DNA from: Clavibacter tessellarius
Lineage (GTDB): Bacteria > Actinomycetota > Actinomycetes > Actinomycetales > Microbacteriaceae
Assembly (NCBI RefSeq): GCF_001618005.1
Contig: NZ_LQXA01000028.1
Coordinates: forward strand, 62,001-126,000
Length of the DNA stretch: 64,000 nt
Direction of reading: 5' to 3'
A model generated the notes under the pieces. That model had not been told where the DNA came from. It saw nothing but the letters and a program-made list of their open reading frames with translations, and ran no database searches. Of this stretch, positions 40,654 through 48,854 are shown piece after piece. The position numbers and the translations under genes were made by a program. Each line of letters begins with the position of its first letter. Positions within the stretch are counted from its first letter, which is position 1.

Positions 40654-41649
40654 ATGTCGAAGATCCTCGGCACGGGAATCCAGGAGGGCCTCCTCCTCAA
40701 GCCCGTCAACTACCAGTGGGCCATGGACCTGTACGACCAGGCCGTCGCCAACACGTGGTTCCCCAACGAGATCCAGCTCGGCGAGGACATCGCGGACTTC
40801 AAGAAGATGACGGACGAGGAGCGCCACGCGATCACGTTCCTCATGAGCTACTTCAACCCGAACGAGCTCCTCGTGAACAAGGCGCTCGCGTTCGGCGTCT
40901 ACCCCTACATCAACGCGCCGGAGTGCCACCTCTACCTGGCGAAGCAGATGTGGGAGGAGGCGAACCACTGCATGTCGTTCGAGTACGTCCTGGAGACGTT
41001 CCCGATCGACCGCGAGGCCGCGTACAACTCCCACGTCGACATCCCGTCGATGGCGCGCAAGGAGGAGTTCGAGGTCAAGTTCATCAAGCGCATGACCGAG
41101 CAGACCCTCGACATCACCACCACCGAGGGCAAGAAGGACTTCGTCCGGAACCTCGTCGCGTACAACGTGATCCTCGAGGGCATCTGGTTCTACTCGGGCT
41201 TCATGGTGTCGCTGTCGTTCCGCCAGCGGAACCTGCTGCGCAACTTCGGTTCGCTCATGGACTGGATCGTGCGCGACGAGTCGCTGCACCTGAAGTTCGG
41301 CATCAACCTCATCCTCACGGTGCTCGAGGAGAACCCCGACCTGCAGACGGAGGAGTTCGCCGCCGAGATCAAGCAGATGATCCTCGACGCCGTCGAGATG
41401 GAGGAGCAGTACAACCGCGACCTCCTGCCGAACGGCATCCTCGGCCTCAACGCGAACTACATCAACCAGTACGTGAAGTACCTGGCCGACCGCCGCCTGG
41501 AGGAGCTCGGCTTCGAGGCCGAGTACAAGGTCTCCAACCCGGCGAAGTGGATGGCCACGGCGAACGACACGCTGCAGCTCGTCAACTTCTTCGAGTCGAC
41601 CAACACGTCGTACGAGTCGAACGCGTCCGCCACGGTCGGCGCCAAGTAG
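40654..41649 (+). CDS. nrdB: Ribonucleotide reductase beta subunit, class Ic-like
   Basis: 331 aa, ferritin-like metallo-subunit that makes the radical or oxidant for NrdA. Metal ligands are readable: Glu71 (NPNELLVNKAL), Glu102 and His105 (WEEANHCMSF), Glu175 (ILEGIWFY), and Glu209/His212 (DESLHLKF). The residue at the classical tyrosyl-radical position is Phe109, and the first ligand is Glu rather than Asp. This is the pattern of class Ic subunits such as that of Chlamydia trachomatis, which use a Mn(IV)/Fe(III) cofactor instead of a Tyr radical. The C-terminus (NTSYESNASATVGAK) should dock on NrdA. It begins 91 nt after the mini-ORF with an AAGAAG-type ribosome site. Confidence 0.93.
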   Translation: MSKILGTGIQEGLLLKPVNYQWAMDLYDQAVANTWFPNEIQLGEDIADFKKMTDEERHAITFLMSYFNPNELLVNKALAFGVYPYINAPECHLYLAKQMWEEANHCMSFEYVLETFPIDREAAYNSHVDIPSMARKEEFEVKFIKRMTEQTLDITTTEGKKDFVRNLVAYNVILEGIWFYSGFMVSLSFRQRNLLRNFGSLMDWIVRDESLHLKFGINLILTVLEENPDLQTEEFAAEIKQMILDAVEMEEQYNRDLLPNGILGLNANYINQYVKYLADRRLEELGFEAEYKVSNPAKWMATANDTLQLVNFFESTNTSYESNASATVGAK

Positions 41650-41661
41650 GACCGCGCCACC

Positions 41662-41681
41662 CGCCGCGGGAGACCGCGGCG
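41662..41681 (+). terminator. Short hairpin after nrdB
   Basis: Arms 41662-41669 and 41674-41681 (8 bp, GAGA loop) lie 13 nt past the nrdB stop. Weak, no U-tract. Confidence 0.4.
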
Positions 41682-41797
41682 CCGCACCATCGCACCACCG
41701 CACCACCCGACGCCGCCCGCGCCGCGCATCCGTCGATGCCGGGGCGGGCGGCGTCGTGCCGCCGCCCGCATCACCATCGCCGCCATCGAGAGGGCCC

Positions 41798-42334
41798 ATG
41801 GACCAGCAGCACGACTCCGCCCCGCGTCACGTCGCCCGCGACGGGCGGGCCTACCGCACCGAGGTCGTGGGGTGGGACGACCCGCGCGGCGCCCGGATGC
41901 GCCGCGCCATGGAGGACGAGATGGACGTCCGCTACGAGGGTCGGCACGCCGACGACCCGGACTGGCCGGCGAAGGCCGCCGTCGCGTTCGCGATCGACCC
42001 CGCCGACGTCGAGGCGGTCGTGCTGCTCGTGCCGGAGGGCGACGATCGCGAGGCGGCCGCGCACGGCGTCATCCGTCGGCTGCGCGGCGAGCTGGAGCTG
42101 AAGAAGGTCGTCGTGGATCCGGCGCACCGCGGCACGGGGCTCGCCCGCGTGCTCATGGCCGAGCTCGAGCGGGTCGGACGGGAGCGCGGCGCGCACCGGA
42201 TGATCCTGCAGACCGGCGACCGGCAGCCCGACGCCGTGCGGCTCTACGCGACGGCCGGCTGGCTGCCGATCGACGTGTACCCGCCGTACATCCCGGTCAC
42301 GAACTCGATCTGCTTCGAGAAGCCGCTGCGCTGA
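41798..42334 (+). CDS. GNAT-family N-acetyltransferase
   Basis: 178 aa. The acetyl-CoA loop is ELKKVVVDPAHRGTGLARVLMAELE and the C-terminal beta-bulge is AVRLYATAGWLPIDVYPPY. The C-terminal VTNSICFEKPL is typical of PhnO/YjgM-like GNATs. Substrate unknown. ATG 41798 is preferred over an upstream ATG that would add a Pro-rich 14-residue leader. Its 3' end overlaps the convergent ddl gene by 38 bp. Confidence 0.85.
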   Translation: MDQQHDSAPRHVARDGRAYRTEVVGWDDPRGARMRRAMEDEMDVRYEGRHADDPDWPAKAAVAFAIDPADVEAVVLLVPEGDDREAAAHGVIRRLRGELELKKVVVDPAHRGTGLARVLMAELERVGRERGAHRMILQTGDRQPDAVRLYATAGWLPIDVYPPYIPVTNSICFEKPLR

Positions 42335-43307
42335 GGGCGTCGTCGACGAGGAGGGCGAGCAGGTCGGCGAAGGCGAGGCCGTCGGCGGCGAAGCTGCGCG
42401 GGACCTGCGACGCGGCGGTGCAGCCCGGCGTCGTGTTCACCTCGTTGAGGACGGGGCCGTCCGCGGTGAGGAAGAAGTCGACGCGGACGACGCCGCGGCA
42501 GTCGAGCGCCTCCGCCATGCGGGTGGCCGCGTCGTGCAGGGCGGCCAGCTCCTCGGGCGCGAGCGGGGCGGGGATGGCGAAGCGGGCCTCGCCGCCGTAC
42601 TTCGTCTCGGCGTCGAACACGCCGTCGGCGAGGATCTCCACCGCGGGGCCGATGCGCACCGCGCCGTCCGCGGCGCGGATGACGGGCAGGTCGATCTCGC
42701 GGCCCGACATCAGGTCCTCGACCAGCACGCGGTCGTCGACGGCGAAGGCGTCCGCGAGCGCGGCGGGCAGGTCTCCGGCGGACTCCGCGAGGCCGACGCC
42801 GTGGCTGGATCCGCCCACGGCCGGCTTCACGATGACCGGGTGGTCCCATGCGTACGCGGCCGCCGAGCCGCGCGTGAGCTGCACGCCGGGCGCGACCGCG
42901 ATGCCGATCGAGGTCGCCAGGAGCTTGGTCTGCAGCTTGTCCATGCCGATGGCGCCCGCGCGCACGCCGGACCCGACGTAGGGGACACCCGCGAGCTCGA
43001 GGAGCGCGGCGATCGTGCCGTCCTCCCCGTCCTGCCCGTGCAGCATCGGGATGGCGACGTCGCAGCCGGCGAGGACGTCGATCGCACCGGCCAGCGTGAG
43101 CGCCCGGCCGGACGCGTCGAGCCAGCCGTGGTCGCGCAGCAGGGTGAGCGGGACGGCGTCGAAGCGCGCCGGGTCGAGCGCGGCGGCGACGCCCGCGGCG
43201 GAGGCCAGCGACACGTCGTGCTCGGTGCTCCTCCCGCCGCCGATGACGGCGACGCGCGTGCGTGCGGCGTCCCGGGCGGTGCGGGGGGCGTGGGGGGTTG
43301 CGGTCAT
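42297..43307 (-). CDS. ddl: D-alanine--D-alanine ligase
   Basis: 336 aa, ATP-grasp enzyme that makes the D-Ala-D-Ala end of peptidoglycan precursors. Motifs are VAVIGGGRSTEHDVSLASA (substrate 1), PMLHGQDGEDGTIAALLELAGVPYVGSGV, MDKLQTKLLA, PVIVKPAVGGSSHGV (ATP), the omega-loop DAETKYGGEA with the Lys-Tyr pair seen in D-Ala-D-Ala rather than D-Ala-D-Lac ligases, and VLNEVNTTPG. It is translationally coupled to alr by a 4-base ATGA overlap. Confidence 0.92.
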   Translation of the reverse strand: MTATPHAPRTARDAARTRVAVIGGGRSTEHDVSLASAAGVAAALDPARFDAVPLTLLRDHGWLDASGRALTLAGAIDVLAGCDVAIPMLHGQDGEDGTIAALLELAGVPYVGSGVRAGAIGMDKLQTKLLATSIGIAVAPGVQLTRGSAAAYAWDHPVIVKPAVGGSSHGVGLAESAGDLPAALADAFAVDDRVLVEDLMSGREIDLPVIRAADGAVRIGPAVEILADGVFDAETKYGGEARFAIPAPLAPEELAALHDAATRMAEALDCRGVVRVDFFLTADGPVLNEVNTTPGCTAASQVPRSFAADGLAFADLLALLVDDALSAAASRSRSSS

Positions 43308-44494
43308 GCGCGGATCTCCGTCCGGTCGCGGGGCGGGGCGGGGGTGCCGGATGCGTCGGCCGGGGTCGGGGCCGGGTCGACGGACGCGGACCCCACGTCG
43401 CCGTGCGTCGCGAGGGCGCTCCCGACGGCGGTGAGGACCTCGTGCGGGATGGTGCCGGCCCAGCGGGCCCAGTCGCCCGCGGTGGGCGCGCCATCGGATC
43501 CGTCGCCGAGCACGACGGCCTCGTCGCCGACCGAGTCCGCGGAGCCGGGGCCGAGGTCGACGACGGTCTGGTTCATGGACAGCACGCCGGCGACCGGCAC
43601 CCGGCGGCCGGCGACCTGCACGGAGGCGAGCGGGGAGGCGGCCCGGGGGAGGCCGTCCGCGTAGCCGACGGGGAGCAGGCCGAGCATCGTGTCGCGCTCG
43701 GCGGTCCAGGTGCCGCCGTACCCGACGGACGTGCCCGCATCGACGCGGCGCACGTCCATCAGCGGGGCGCGGAGGGTCAGCGCCCAGCGGAGGCCGGCGG
43801 ATCCGCTCGCGTCGATCCCGGCGAGGCCGGCGCCGATCCGCACCAGCGTGCCGCGCGAGGCGGGATCGAGGAGGGCGGCGGCGGATCCGGCAGCGTGGCG
43901 CTCCTCGGGATCCAGCCCCGCAGCGCGGAGGACCTCCCAGGCGCGCTCGAAGGCCCGGCGCTGGGCCTCGTTCGCGGGAGCCGCCGGGCGGTCCGCCGAG
44001 GCCATGTGCGTCATGGCGCCGACGACGCGGATCCGGCTGCGTCGCTCGGCCTCGGCGGCGCGAGCGGCGAGGAGCTCCCAGTCCGCCTCGGGGAAGCCCT
44101 CGCGCGTGAGCCCGGTGTCGATCTGCAGGTGCACGCGGGGCGCGCCGTCCGCGTCGATCGCGCGTCCGAGCTCCGCGAAGGTGCCCACCGCCACGTCCAC
44201 GCGGTGCTCGGCCGCGACCGCGAAGTCGACGACGTCCGTGTTCAGCCAGCTGAGCGCGGGCACGCGGATGCCGGCCAGGCGGAGGCGCACGGCGTGCTGC
44301 ACGGCGGTCACGCCGATCCAGGTCGCGCCGCCCTCGATGCCCGCTCGCGCCGCGGTGAGCGCTCCGAGCCCGTAGCCGTCGGCCTTGACGACGGCCATGA
44401 CGGGCGTCCCCGTCCACGCGGCGAACACCGCCGTGTTGTGCCGGATCGCGTCCGGGTGGACCTGGGCGCGCACCTCGCCTCGGGGGTCGTTCAC
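43304..44494 (-). CDS. alr: Alanine racemase
   Basis: 396 aa, PLP enzyme that converts L-Ala to D-Ala for the ligase encoded next to it. The PLP Lys is in VMAVVKADGYGLG near residue 38, the catalytic Tyr is in TSVGYGGTW, and MNQTVVDLG is a family motif. A C-terminal Pro-rich tail of about 30 residues extends beyond the usual end. The GTG start at 44494 overlaps by four bases (GTGA) with the stop of a 19-codon leader ORF. Confidence 0.92.
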   Translation of the reverse strand: MNDPRGEVRAQVHPDAIRHNTAVFAAWTGTPVMAVVKADGYGLGALTAARAGIEGGATWIGVTAVQHAVRLRLAGIRVPALSWLNTDVVDFAVAAEHRVDVAVGTFAELGRAIDADGAPRVHLQIDTGLTREGFPEADWELLAARAAEAERRSRIRVVGAMTHMASADRPAAPANEAQRRAFERAWEVLRAAGLDPEERHAAGSAAALLDPASRGTLVRIGAGLAGIDASGSAGLRWALTLRAPLMDVRRVDAGTSVGYGGTWTAERDTMLGLLPVGYADGLPRAASPLASVQVAGRRVPVAGVLSMNQTVVDLGPGSADSVGDEAVVLGDGSDGAPTAGDWARWAGTIPHEVLTAVGSALATHGDVGSASVDPAPTPADASGTPAPPRDRTEIRA

Positions 44495-44550
44495 GCGCCG
44501 TCACCGCCCTGCCCGGACGGGAGACCGTCCTCGAGCACGGGACTGCGCAT
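44491..44550 (-). CDS. 19-aa leaderless leader ORF before alr
   Basis: ATG 44550 reads MRSPVLEDGLPSGQGGDGA and stops at TGA 44491-44493, which overlaps the alr GTG. The -10 hexamer TAGGGT (44557-44562) lies exactly 6 nt before this ATG. Ribosomes should load on the leaderless 5' end here and reach alr by re-initiation, since alr has no good Shine-Dalgarno sequence of its own. No amino acid is enriched as in attenuation peptides. Confidence 0.5.
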   Translation of the reverse strand: MRSPVLEDGLPSGQGGDGA

Positions 44551-44556
44551 CCCGCA

Positions 44557-44562
44557 ACCCTA
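44557..44562 (-). promoter_or_regulatory. Leaderless -10 element (TAGGGT), alr operon
   Basis: TAGGGT on the minus strand, 6 nt, ATG 44550 of the leader ORF. Confidence 0.5.
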
Positions 44563-44593
44563 GGGGGTCGAGGCGTCGATCCCGCCTGCGAGC

Positions 44594-45448
44594 ATGGGGG
44601 ACATGTGGATCACCCTCACGCCGACCGAGCTGGATCACGCCCTCCGCACCCGCGACGACGTCCGGGTCCTCGACGTGCGCTGGTCGCTCGGCGGCCCTCC
44701 CGGCCGGCCGCTGCACGAGGCCGGGCACATCCCGGGAGCCGTGTACGTCGACCTCGACGAGGAGCTGTCGCGGCACGGTGCGCCGGAGGAGGGGCGGCAT
44801 CCGCTGCCGGATCGGGAGGCGCTGCAGGAGGCGGCCCGGCGCTGGGGGATCCGGACGGGCGACGTCGTCGTGGCGTACGACGGCGGGGGCGGCCTCGCGG
44901 CGGCCCGGGCCTGGTGGGTGCTGCGTGACGCCGGGATCGCCGACGTGCGGATCCTCGACGGCGCGCTGCCCGCCTGGACCGCGGCCGGGCTGCCGCTCGA
45001 GACCGGCCCGGTGGTGCCGGCGCCCGGCGACGTGACGCTCACCTCCGGGCTCCTCGCCGTGGTCGACGAGGCCGGCGCCGCCCGCGTCGCGCACGACGGC
45101 GTCCTGCTCGACGCGCGCGCGGGGGAGCGGTACCGCGGGGAGGTCGAACCGTGGGATCCGCGCGCCGGCCACATCCCCGGCGCCCGCAGCGCGCCCTCCT
45201 CGGACGCGCTCGACGCCGACGGCGCGTTCCGCTCGGCCGCGGAGCTGCGCGCGCGGTACGCCGGGCTCGGCGTGCCGGAGGCGGGGGAGGTCGCGGTGTA
45301 CTGCGGGTCCGGCGTCAGCGCGGCGCTCGAGGTCGCGGCGCTCCGCATCGCCGGGATCGACGCGGCCCTGTACCCCGGATCCTGGTCGGCGTGGGCGAAC
45401 CGGCCCGAGCTGCCGGCCGCGACCGGTGCGGAACCGGGCGGGCACTGA
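44594..45448 (+). CDS. Rhodanese-type sulfurtransferase
   Basis: 284 aa with two rhodanese domains. The inactive N-terminal domain has VRVLDVRWSLGG and HIPGAVYVDLDEELS; the C-terminal domain carries the active Cys in VYCGSGVSAA and the flanking LLDARAGERYRGEVEPWDPRAGHIPGA. It transfers sulfane sulfur from thiosulfate or 3-mercaptopyruvate to cyanide or thiols. ATG 44603 is an alternative start three codons in. It diverges from alr. Confidence 0.9.
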   Translation: MGDMWITLTPTELDHALRTRDDVRVLDVRWSLGGPPGRPLHEAGHIPGAVYVDLDEELSRHGAPEEGRHPLPDREALQEAARRWGIRTGDVVVAYDGGGGLAAARAWWVLRDAGIADVRILDGALPAWTAAGLPLETGPVVPAPGDVTLTSGLLAVVDEAGAARVAHDGVLLDARAGERYRGEVEPWDPRAGHIPGARSAPSSDALDADGAFRSAAELRARYAGLGVPEAGEVAVYCGSGVSAALEVAALRIAGIDAALYPGSWSAWANRPELPAATGAEPGGH

Positions 45449-45538
45449 CGCCGTCGCGGGCGGCACGTCGGGCGGGGACCGACGCCGTCGCGTGCGGCGC
45501 GCCGGGCGGGGCGAGGTCGCCGGGCGCGACGGCCGGCG

Positions 45539-47056
45539 TCAGACGAGACGGCCGGCGTCCAGCGTGAGCACCCGATGCGCGCGGAGGGCCGCCGCGTCGC
45601 TGTGCGTGATGAGCAGGACCGCGAGGCCGGTGCGCGTGCACGCGTCGTCGAGGGCGTCGAGCACCTGGCGCTCCGCCGGGGGATCCAGGGACGCCGTGAC
45701 CTCGTCGCACACCAGCAGGGTCGGTGCCGCGGCCATCGCCCGGGCGATCGCGACGCGCTGGCGTTGACCGCCGCTCAGCTCGTGCGGCCGGCGGTCGAGC
45801 AGGCGCGGATCCAGCCCGAGGCGCTCCAGCAGCTCGGCCGGAGCGGCGGGGACGGCGCCCTGGCGGACCGCGGCACGGCCGGCACGCGCGATGGCCGTGC
45901 GCACCGTCTCCTCCGGGTGCAGCGCCGTGCGGGAGTCCTGGAGGACCAGCCCCACGAGCATCCTCTCGGCACGACGGCGGTCGTCGCCCGACCAGGGGAC
46001 CCGGCGGCCGTCCACGCGCAGCTCGCCCGCCTCCGGCGCGAGCAGGCCGGCGAGCGCGCGGCCGACGCTCGTCTTCCCGGACCCGGACCGGCCGCGCAGG
46101 GCCAGGATCCCGCCGGGCGGGATGCGGAAGGAGCCTCCGTCGACGACCGCAGCGCCACCGAGGCGGATGCGGAGGTCGACCACATCGACGCCGGCGGGGG
46201 CCGCGCCGCCGGCGGGGGCCGCGCCGCCGGCGGGGGTCGCGCCGTCCGGGGCGTGACCGGGCGCATCGGGTGGGAGGCGCGCGGCCGGCTCCGTCGCCCG
46301 GGATCGCGGGGTCGCCCTTCCACCGGCGCGTGCGGGCCCCGCGTCCGCCGGGACGGCCGGCTCGCCGAGCACCCCGTCGCGCAGGGTGAGGATGCGGGCG
46401 CGGGAGCGCGCGAGGACGTCGGGGGCGTGGCTCGCGAGGACGACGGCCGGGAGCCAGGGGAGGTCGGCGAGGCGGCGCGCGACCAGGTCGGCGGTCTCGG
46501 CGTCCAGGTCGCTCGTGGGCTCGTCGAGGAGGACCACCGCGGGACGGCCGACGAGCAGCGCGGCCAGGATCACGCGCTGGGCCTGACCGCCCGAGAGCTC
46601 GCATCCGCGTCGGCGCAGCAGCGCGGGGTCGAGGTGGGCGTCGTGGGCGGCCGCGAGCACGAGCCGGTCGAGCTCCGCGCGCCCGGAGCGGCCCGTGGAC
46701 CGCCGGGCTCGCGAGCGCAGGTGGTGCATCGCCGTCCGCGCGGGATCGAGGGCGCTCGCGGGATCCTGCGGCAGGTGGCCGACGACGCGTCCGCGCAGGA
46801 GGCGTCGGCCGGCCGGGGCGAGGGGATCCGCGCCATGGACGCGGACGGTGCCGGCCGCGACCCGCATGCCGGGAGAGACGTGGCCGACGAGCGCGTGCAG
46901 GATGGTCGACTTGCCGCTGCCAGACGGCCCGGACAGCCCGACGACCTCGCCGGGCGCGACGCGCAGGTCGATCGCGCGGAGGAGCGGCGGTCCGGCGGTG
47001 CCGGGTGCGGACGTCCCGTGGATAGTGAGGCCCCGGACGTCGATGGCGTGGATCAT
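45539..47056 (-). CDS. Opp/Nik-type ABC transporter, fused double ATPase
   Basis: 505 aa with two complete ABC cassettes, i.e. a DppD-DppF fusion. Cassette 1 has GPSGSGKST, LSGGQAQR and VVLLDEPTSDLD; cassette 2 has GRSGSGKTS, LSGGQRQRVAIARAM and LLVCDEVTASLD. The linker (about 245-290) contains repeats of PAGGAA. It energises the importer formed by the three preceding genes. The ATG overlaps the permease stop by four bases. Confidence 0.92.
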   Translation of the reverse strand: MIHAIDVRGLTIHGTSAPGTAGPPLLRAIDLRVAPGEVVGLSGPSGSGKSTILHALVGHVSPGMRVAAGTVRVHGADPLAPAGRRLLRGRVVGHLPQDPASALDPARTAMHHLRSRARRSTGRSGRAELDRLVLAAAHDAHLDPALLRRRGCELSGGQAQRVILAALLVGRPAVVLLDEPTSDLDAETADLVARRLADLPWLPAVVLASHAPDVLARSRARILTLRDGVLGEPAVPADAGPARAGGRATPRSRATEPAARLPPDAPGHAPDGATPAGGAAPAGGAAPAGVDVVDLRIRLGGAAVVDGGSFRIPPGGILALRGRSGSGKTSVGRALAGLLAPEAGELRVDGRRVPWSGDDRRRAERMLVGLVLQDSRTALHPEETVRTAIARAGRAAVRQGAVPAAPAELLERLGLDPRLLDRRPHELSGGQRQRVAIARAMAAAPTLLVCDEVTASLDPPAERQVLDALDDACTRTGLAVLLITHSDAAALRAHRVLTLDAGRLV

Positions 47057-47883
47057 CGGTCGACCCCGCGACGCCGGCCGGACGCGTCCACGGCCAGCGT
47101 GACGCCCAGCGAGACGGCCACGAGGAGCCCGGCGGGGACGAGGGTCGCGAGCGGGTTCGCGCGGAGGCCGACCACGTCCTCACGGACCATGCGCCCCCAA
47201 TCCGCGGCGGGCGCGCTGGCGCCGACGCCGAGGAAGCCGGCGGTCGCGGCGATCTGGAGCGCGGCGATGAAGCGGAGGCCCGCGTCCGCCAGGGCGACCC
47301 GGCGGATCCCGGGGAGGATGTCGTGTCGCAGCCGGCTGCCGATCCCGTCGCCGCGCGAGCGGGCGACCATCACGTGGTCGGCCGCCGCGACGGCGCGCGT
47401 CCGCTGCCGGATGACGCGCACCGAGAAGGGCGCGCTCACGAGGGCGATGGCGGCGACGATCGCGGCCGGCTGCCCGGGAGCGCCCGCCGCGATGACGAGC
47501 AGGACCAGCAGCGCCGGCAGGGCGGTCACCGCGTCGAGGATGCGCACCGCCGCGTCGGCCCGGCGGGAGGGGCGGAGTCCCGACCAGATCCCGATCGCGA
47601 GTCCGGCGGCGCTCGCCGCGAGGGTCGCGCCCAGGGCCTCGAGCACGAGCCCCTGCCCGCCGGCCGCCACGCGCGCGAGCAGATCGCGCCCCAGCAGCTC
47701 CGTGCCGAGCGGATGCGCGGCGTCGGGCCCCGCGAACGGCCGGCCGACGACCTGGTCCGGCGAGCCGAGCGGCAGCAGCGGCCCGAGGAGGGCGGCGCCG
47801 ACGACGGCCGCGGCGAGCACCAGGGCGGCGACGCGGGCGCGCTCCCGGGCCCGGGCGCGCGATCCGCCGGGCGCGTCGGTCAT
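47053..47883 (-). CDS. Opp/Nik-type ABC permease (DppC type)
   Basis: 276 aa, about six membrane helices. DppC features include HPLGTELLGRDLLARV near residue 60 and the ATPase-contact loop (MVARSRGDGIGSRLRHDILPGI). ATG 47883 overlaps the upstream stop by four bases. Confidence 0.9.
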   Translation of the reverse strand: MTDAPGGSRARARERARVAALVLAAAVVGAALLGPLLPLGSPDQVVGRPFAGPDAAHPLGTELLGRDLLARVAAGGQGLVLEALGATLAASAAGLAIGIWSGLRPSRRADAAVRILDAVTALPALLVLLVIAAGAPGQPAAIVAAIALVSAPFSVRVIRQRTRAVAAADHVMVARSRGDGIGSRLRHDILPGIRRVALADAGLRFIAALQIAATAGFLGVGASAPAADWGRMVREDVVGLRANPLATLVPAGLLVAVSLGVTLAVDASGRRRGVDR

Positions 47884-48854
47884 CCGCCCACCCGCTCGGC
47901 GCCCCGGCGGCGTCGGAGGAGGGCCGCGCCGACGTCGCCCGCGAGCACGATCGCGAGGGCCGTGGCGCCGAGCGTCAGCGCGACGGCCTCCACCGTGGGC
48001 ACGTCCCGCGCGGACACCGCGCGCGTGAGCTCCAGGCCGATGCCCGGGAGGCCGAACAGCGTCTCGACGACGATCCCGCCGCCGAGCAGGCCGGCGGCCA
48101 CCAGCGTCAGCGACTGCAGCGCGGGAGCCGCGGCGTTCGGCAGCACGTGCACGAGCGCGAGGCGGACGCCGCGGGCCCCGTTCAGCCGTGCGTGCTCGAT
48201 GAACGGCGCGCGCATCACGTCGACGACGGCGGCCCGCATCATGCGGGCGGCCGGCCCGGCTCCGCCGAGCGCGAGCGTCGCGACGGGCAGCACGAGCACC
48301 TCCGGATGCTGCCACGCGCTGTCGCCGAGCGGCAGGAGGGCCACCGCCGGGAGCACCGGGATGAGGGAGGTGAGGAGCGCGAGCAGCGCGGTGGCGGTGA
48401 GGAAGTCCGGGGTCGACATCGTGAGCACCGTCAGGGCGGTGAGCGTCCGGTCGGCCGCGCTGCCCTCCCGCATGCCGGACGCGAGGCCGACCCCGGTCGC
48501 GGTCGCCGCGATGACCGCCACCGCGATCGCGGTGACCGTCAGCGTGTCGGTCAGGCGCTCGGCGACCAGCGGCGTGATCTCGCGGCCGGAGACCAGCGAC
48601 CGGCCGAGGTCGCCGTGCAGGGCGGCGAGGACCCAGGAGAGGTACCTCTCCGCCACGGGCCGGTCGAGGCCGAGATCCGTCCGCAGGGCGTCGCGTTCCG
48701 ACGGGGTCGCGCCGCTGCCCGCGAGCGCGCCCGAGGCGTCGCCCGGGAGCGCGGACGCGCTCCCGAAGACGACGACCGAGAGCGCCACGAGGGTCACGAT
48801 CGCGGCGCCGAACCGCCCGGCGATCCACCGGCCGAGCGGCGCCGCGGCGCTCAC
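47880..48854 (-). CDS. Opp/Nik-type ABC permease (DppB type)
   Basis: 324 aa. It has the DppB-type start (APLGRWIAGRFGAAIVTLVALSVVVFGSASALPGD), LSWVLAALHGDLGRSLVSGR, and the EAA loop (IEHARLNGARGVRLALVHVLPNA). The GTG at 48854 overlaps the substrate-binding gene stop by four bases; longer reading frames upstream run inside that gene. Confidence 0.9.
   Translation of the reverse strand: MSAAAPLGRWIAGRFGAAIVTLVALSVVVFGSASALPGDASGALAGSGATPSERDALRTDLGLDRPVAERYLSWVLAALHGDLGRSLVSGREITPLVAERLTDTLTVTAIAVAVIAATATGVGLASGMREGSAADRTLTALTVLTMSTPDFLTATALLALLTSLIPVLPAVALLPLGDSAWQHPEVLVLPVATLALGGAGPAARMMRAAVVDVMRAPFIEHARLNGARGVRLALVHVLPNAAAPALQSLTLVAAGLLGGGIVVETLFGLPGIGLELTRAVSARDVPTVEAVALTLGATALAIVLAGDVGAALLRRRRGAERVGG

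Noticed and set aside
42297-44494. alr-ddl pair as a vancomycin-resistance (VanT/VanC-like) cassette
   Set aside because: Ddl keeps the Lys-Tyr omega-loop of D-Ala-D-Ala ligases, the racemase has no membrane domain, and no VanX/VanY/VanRS genes are nearby.
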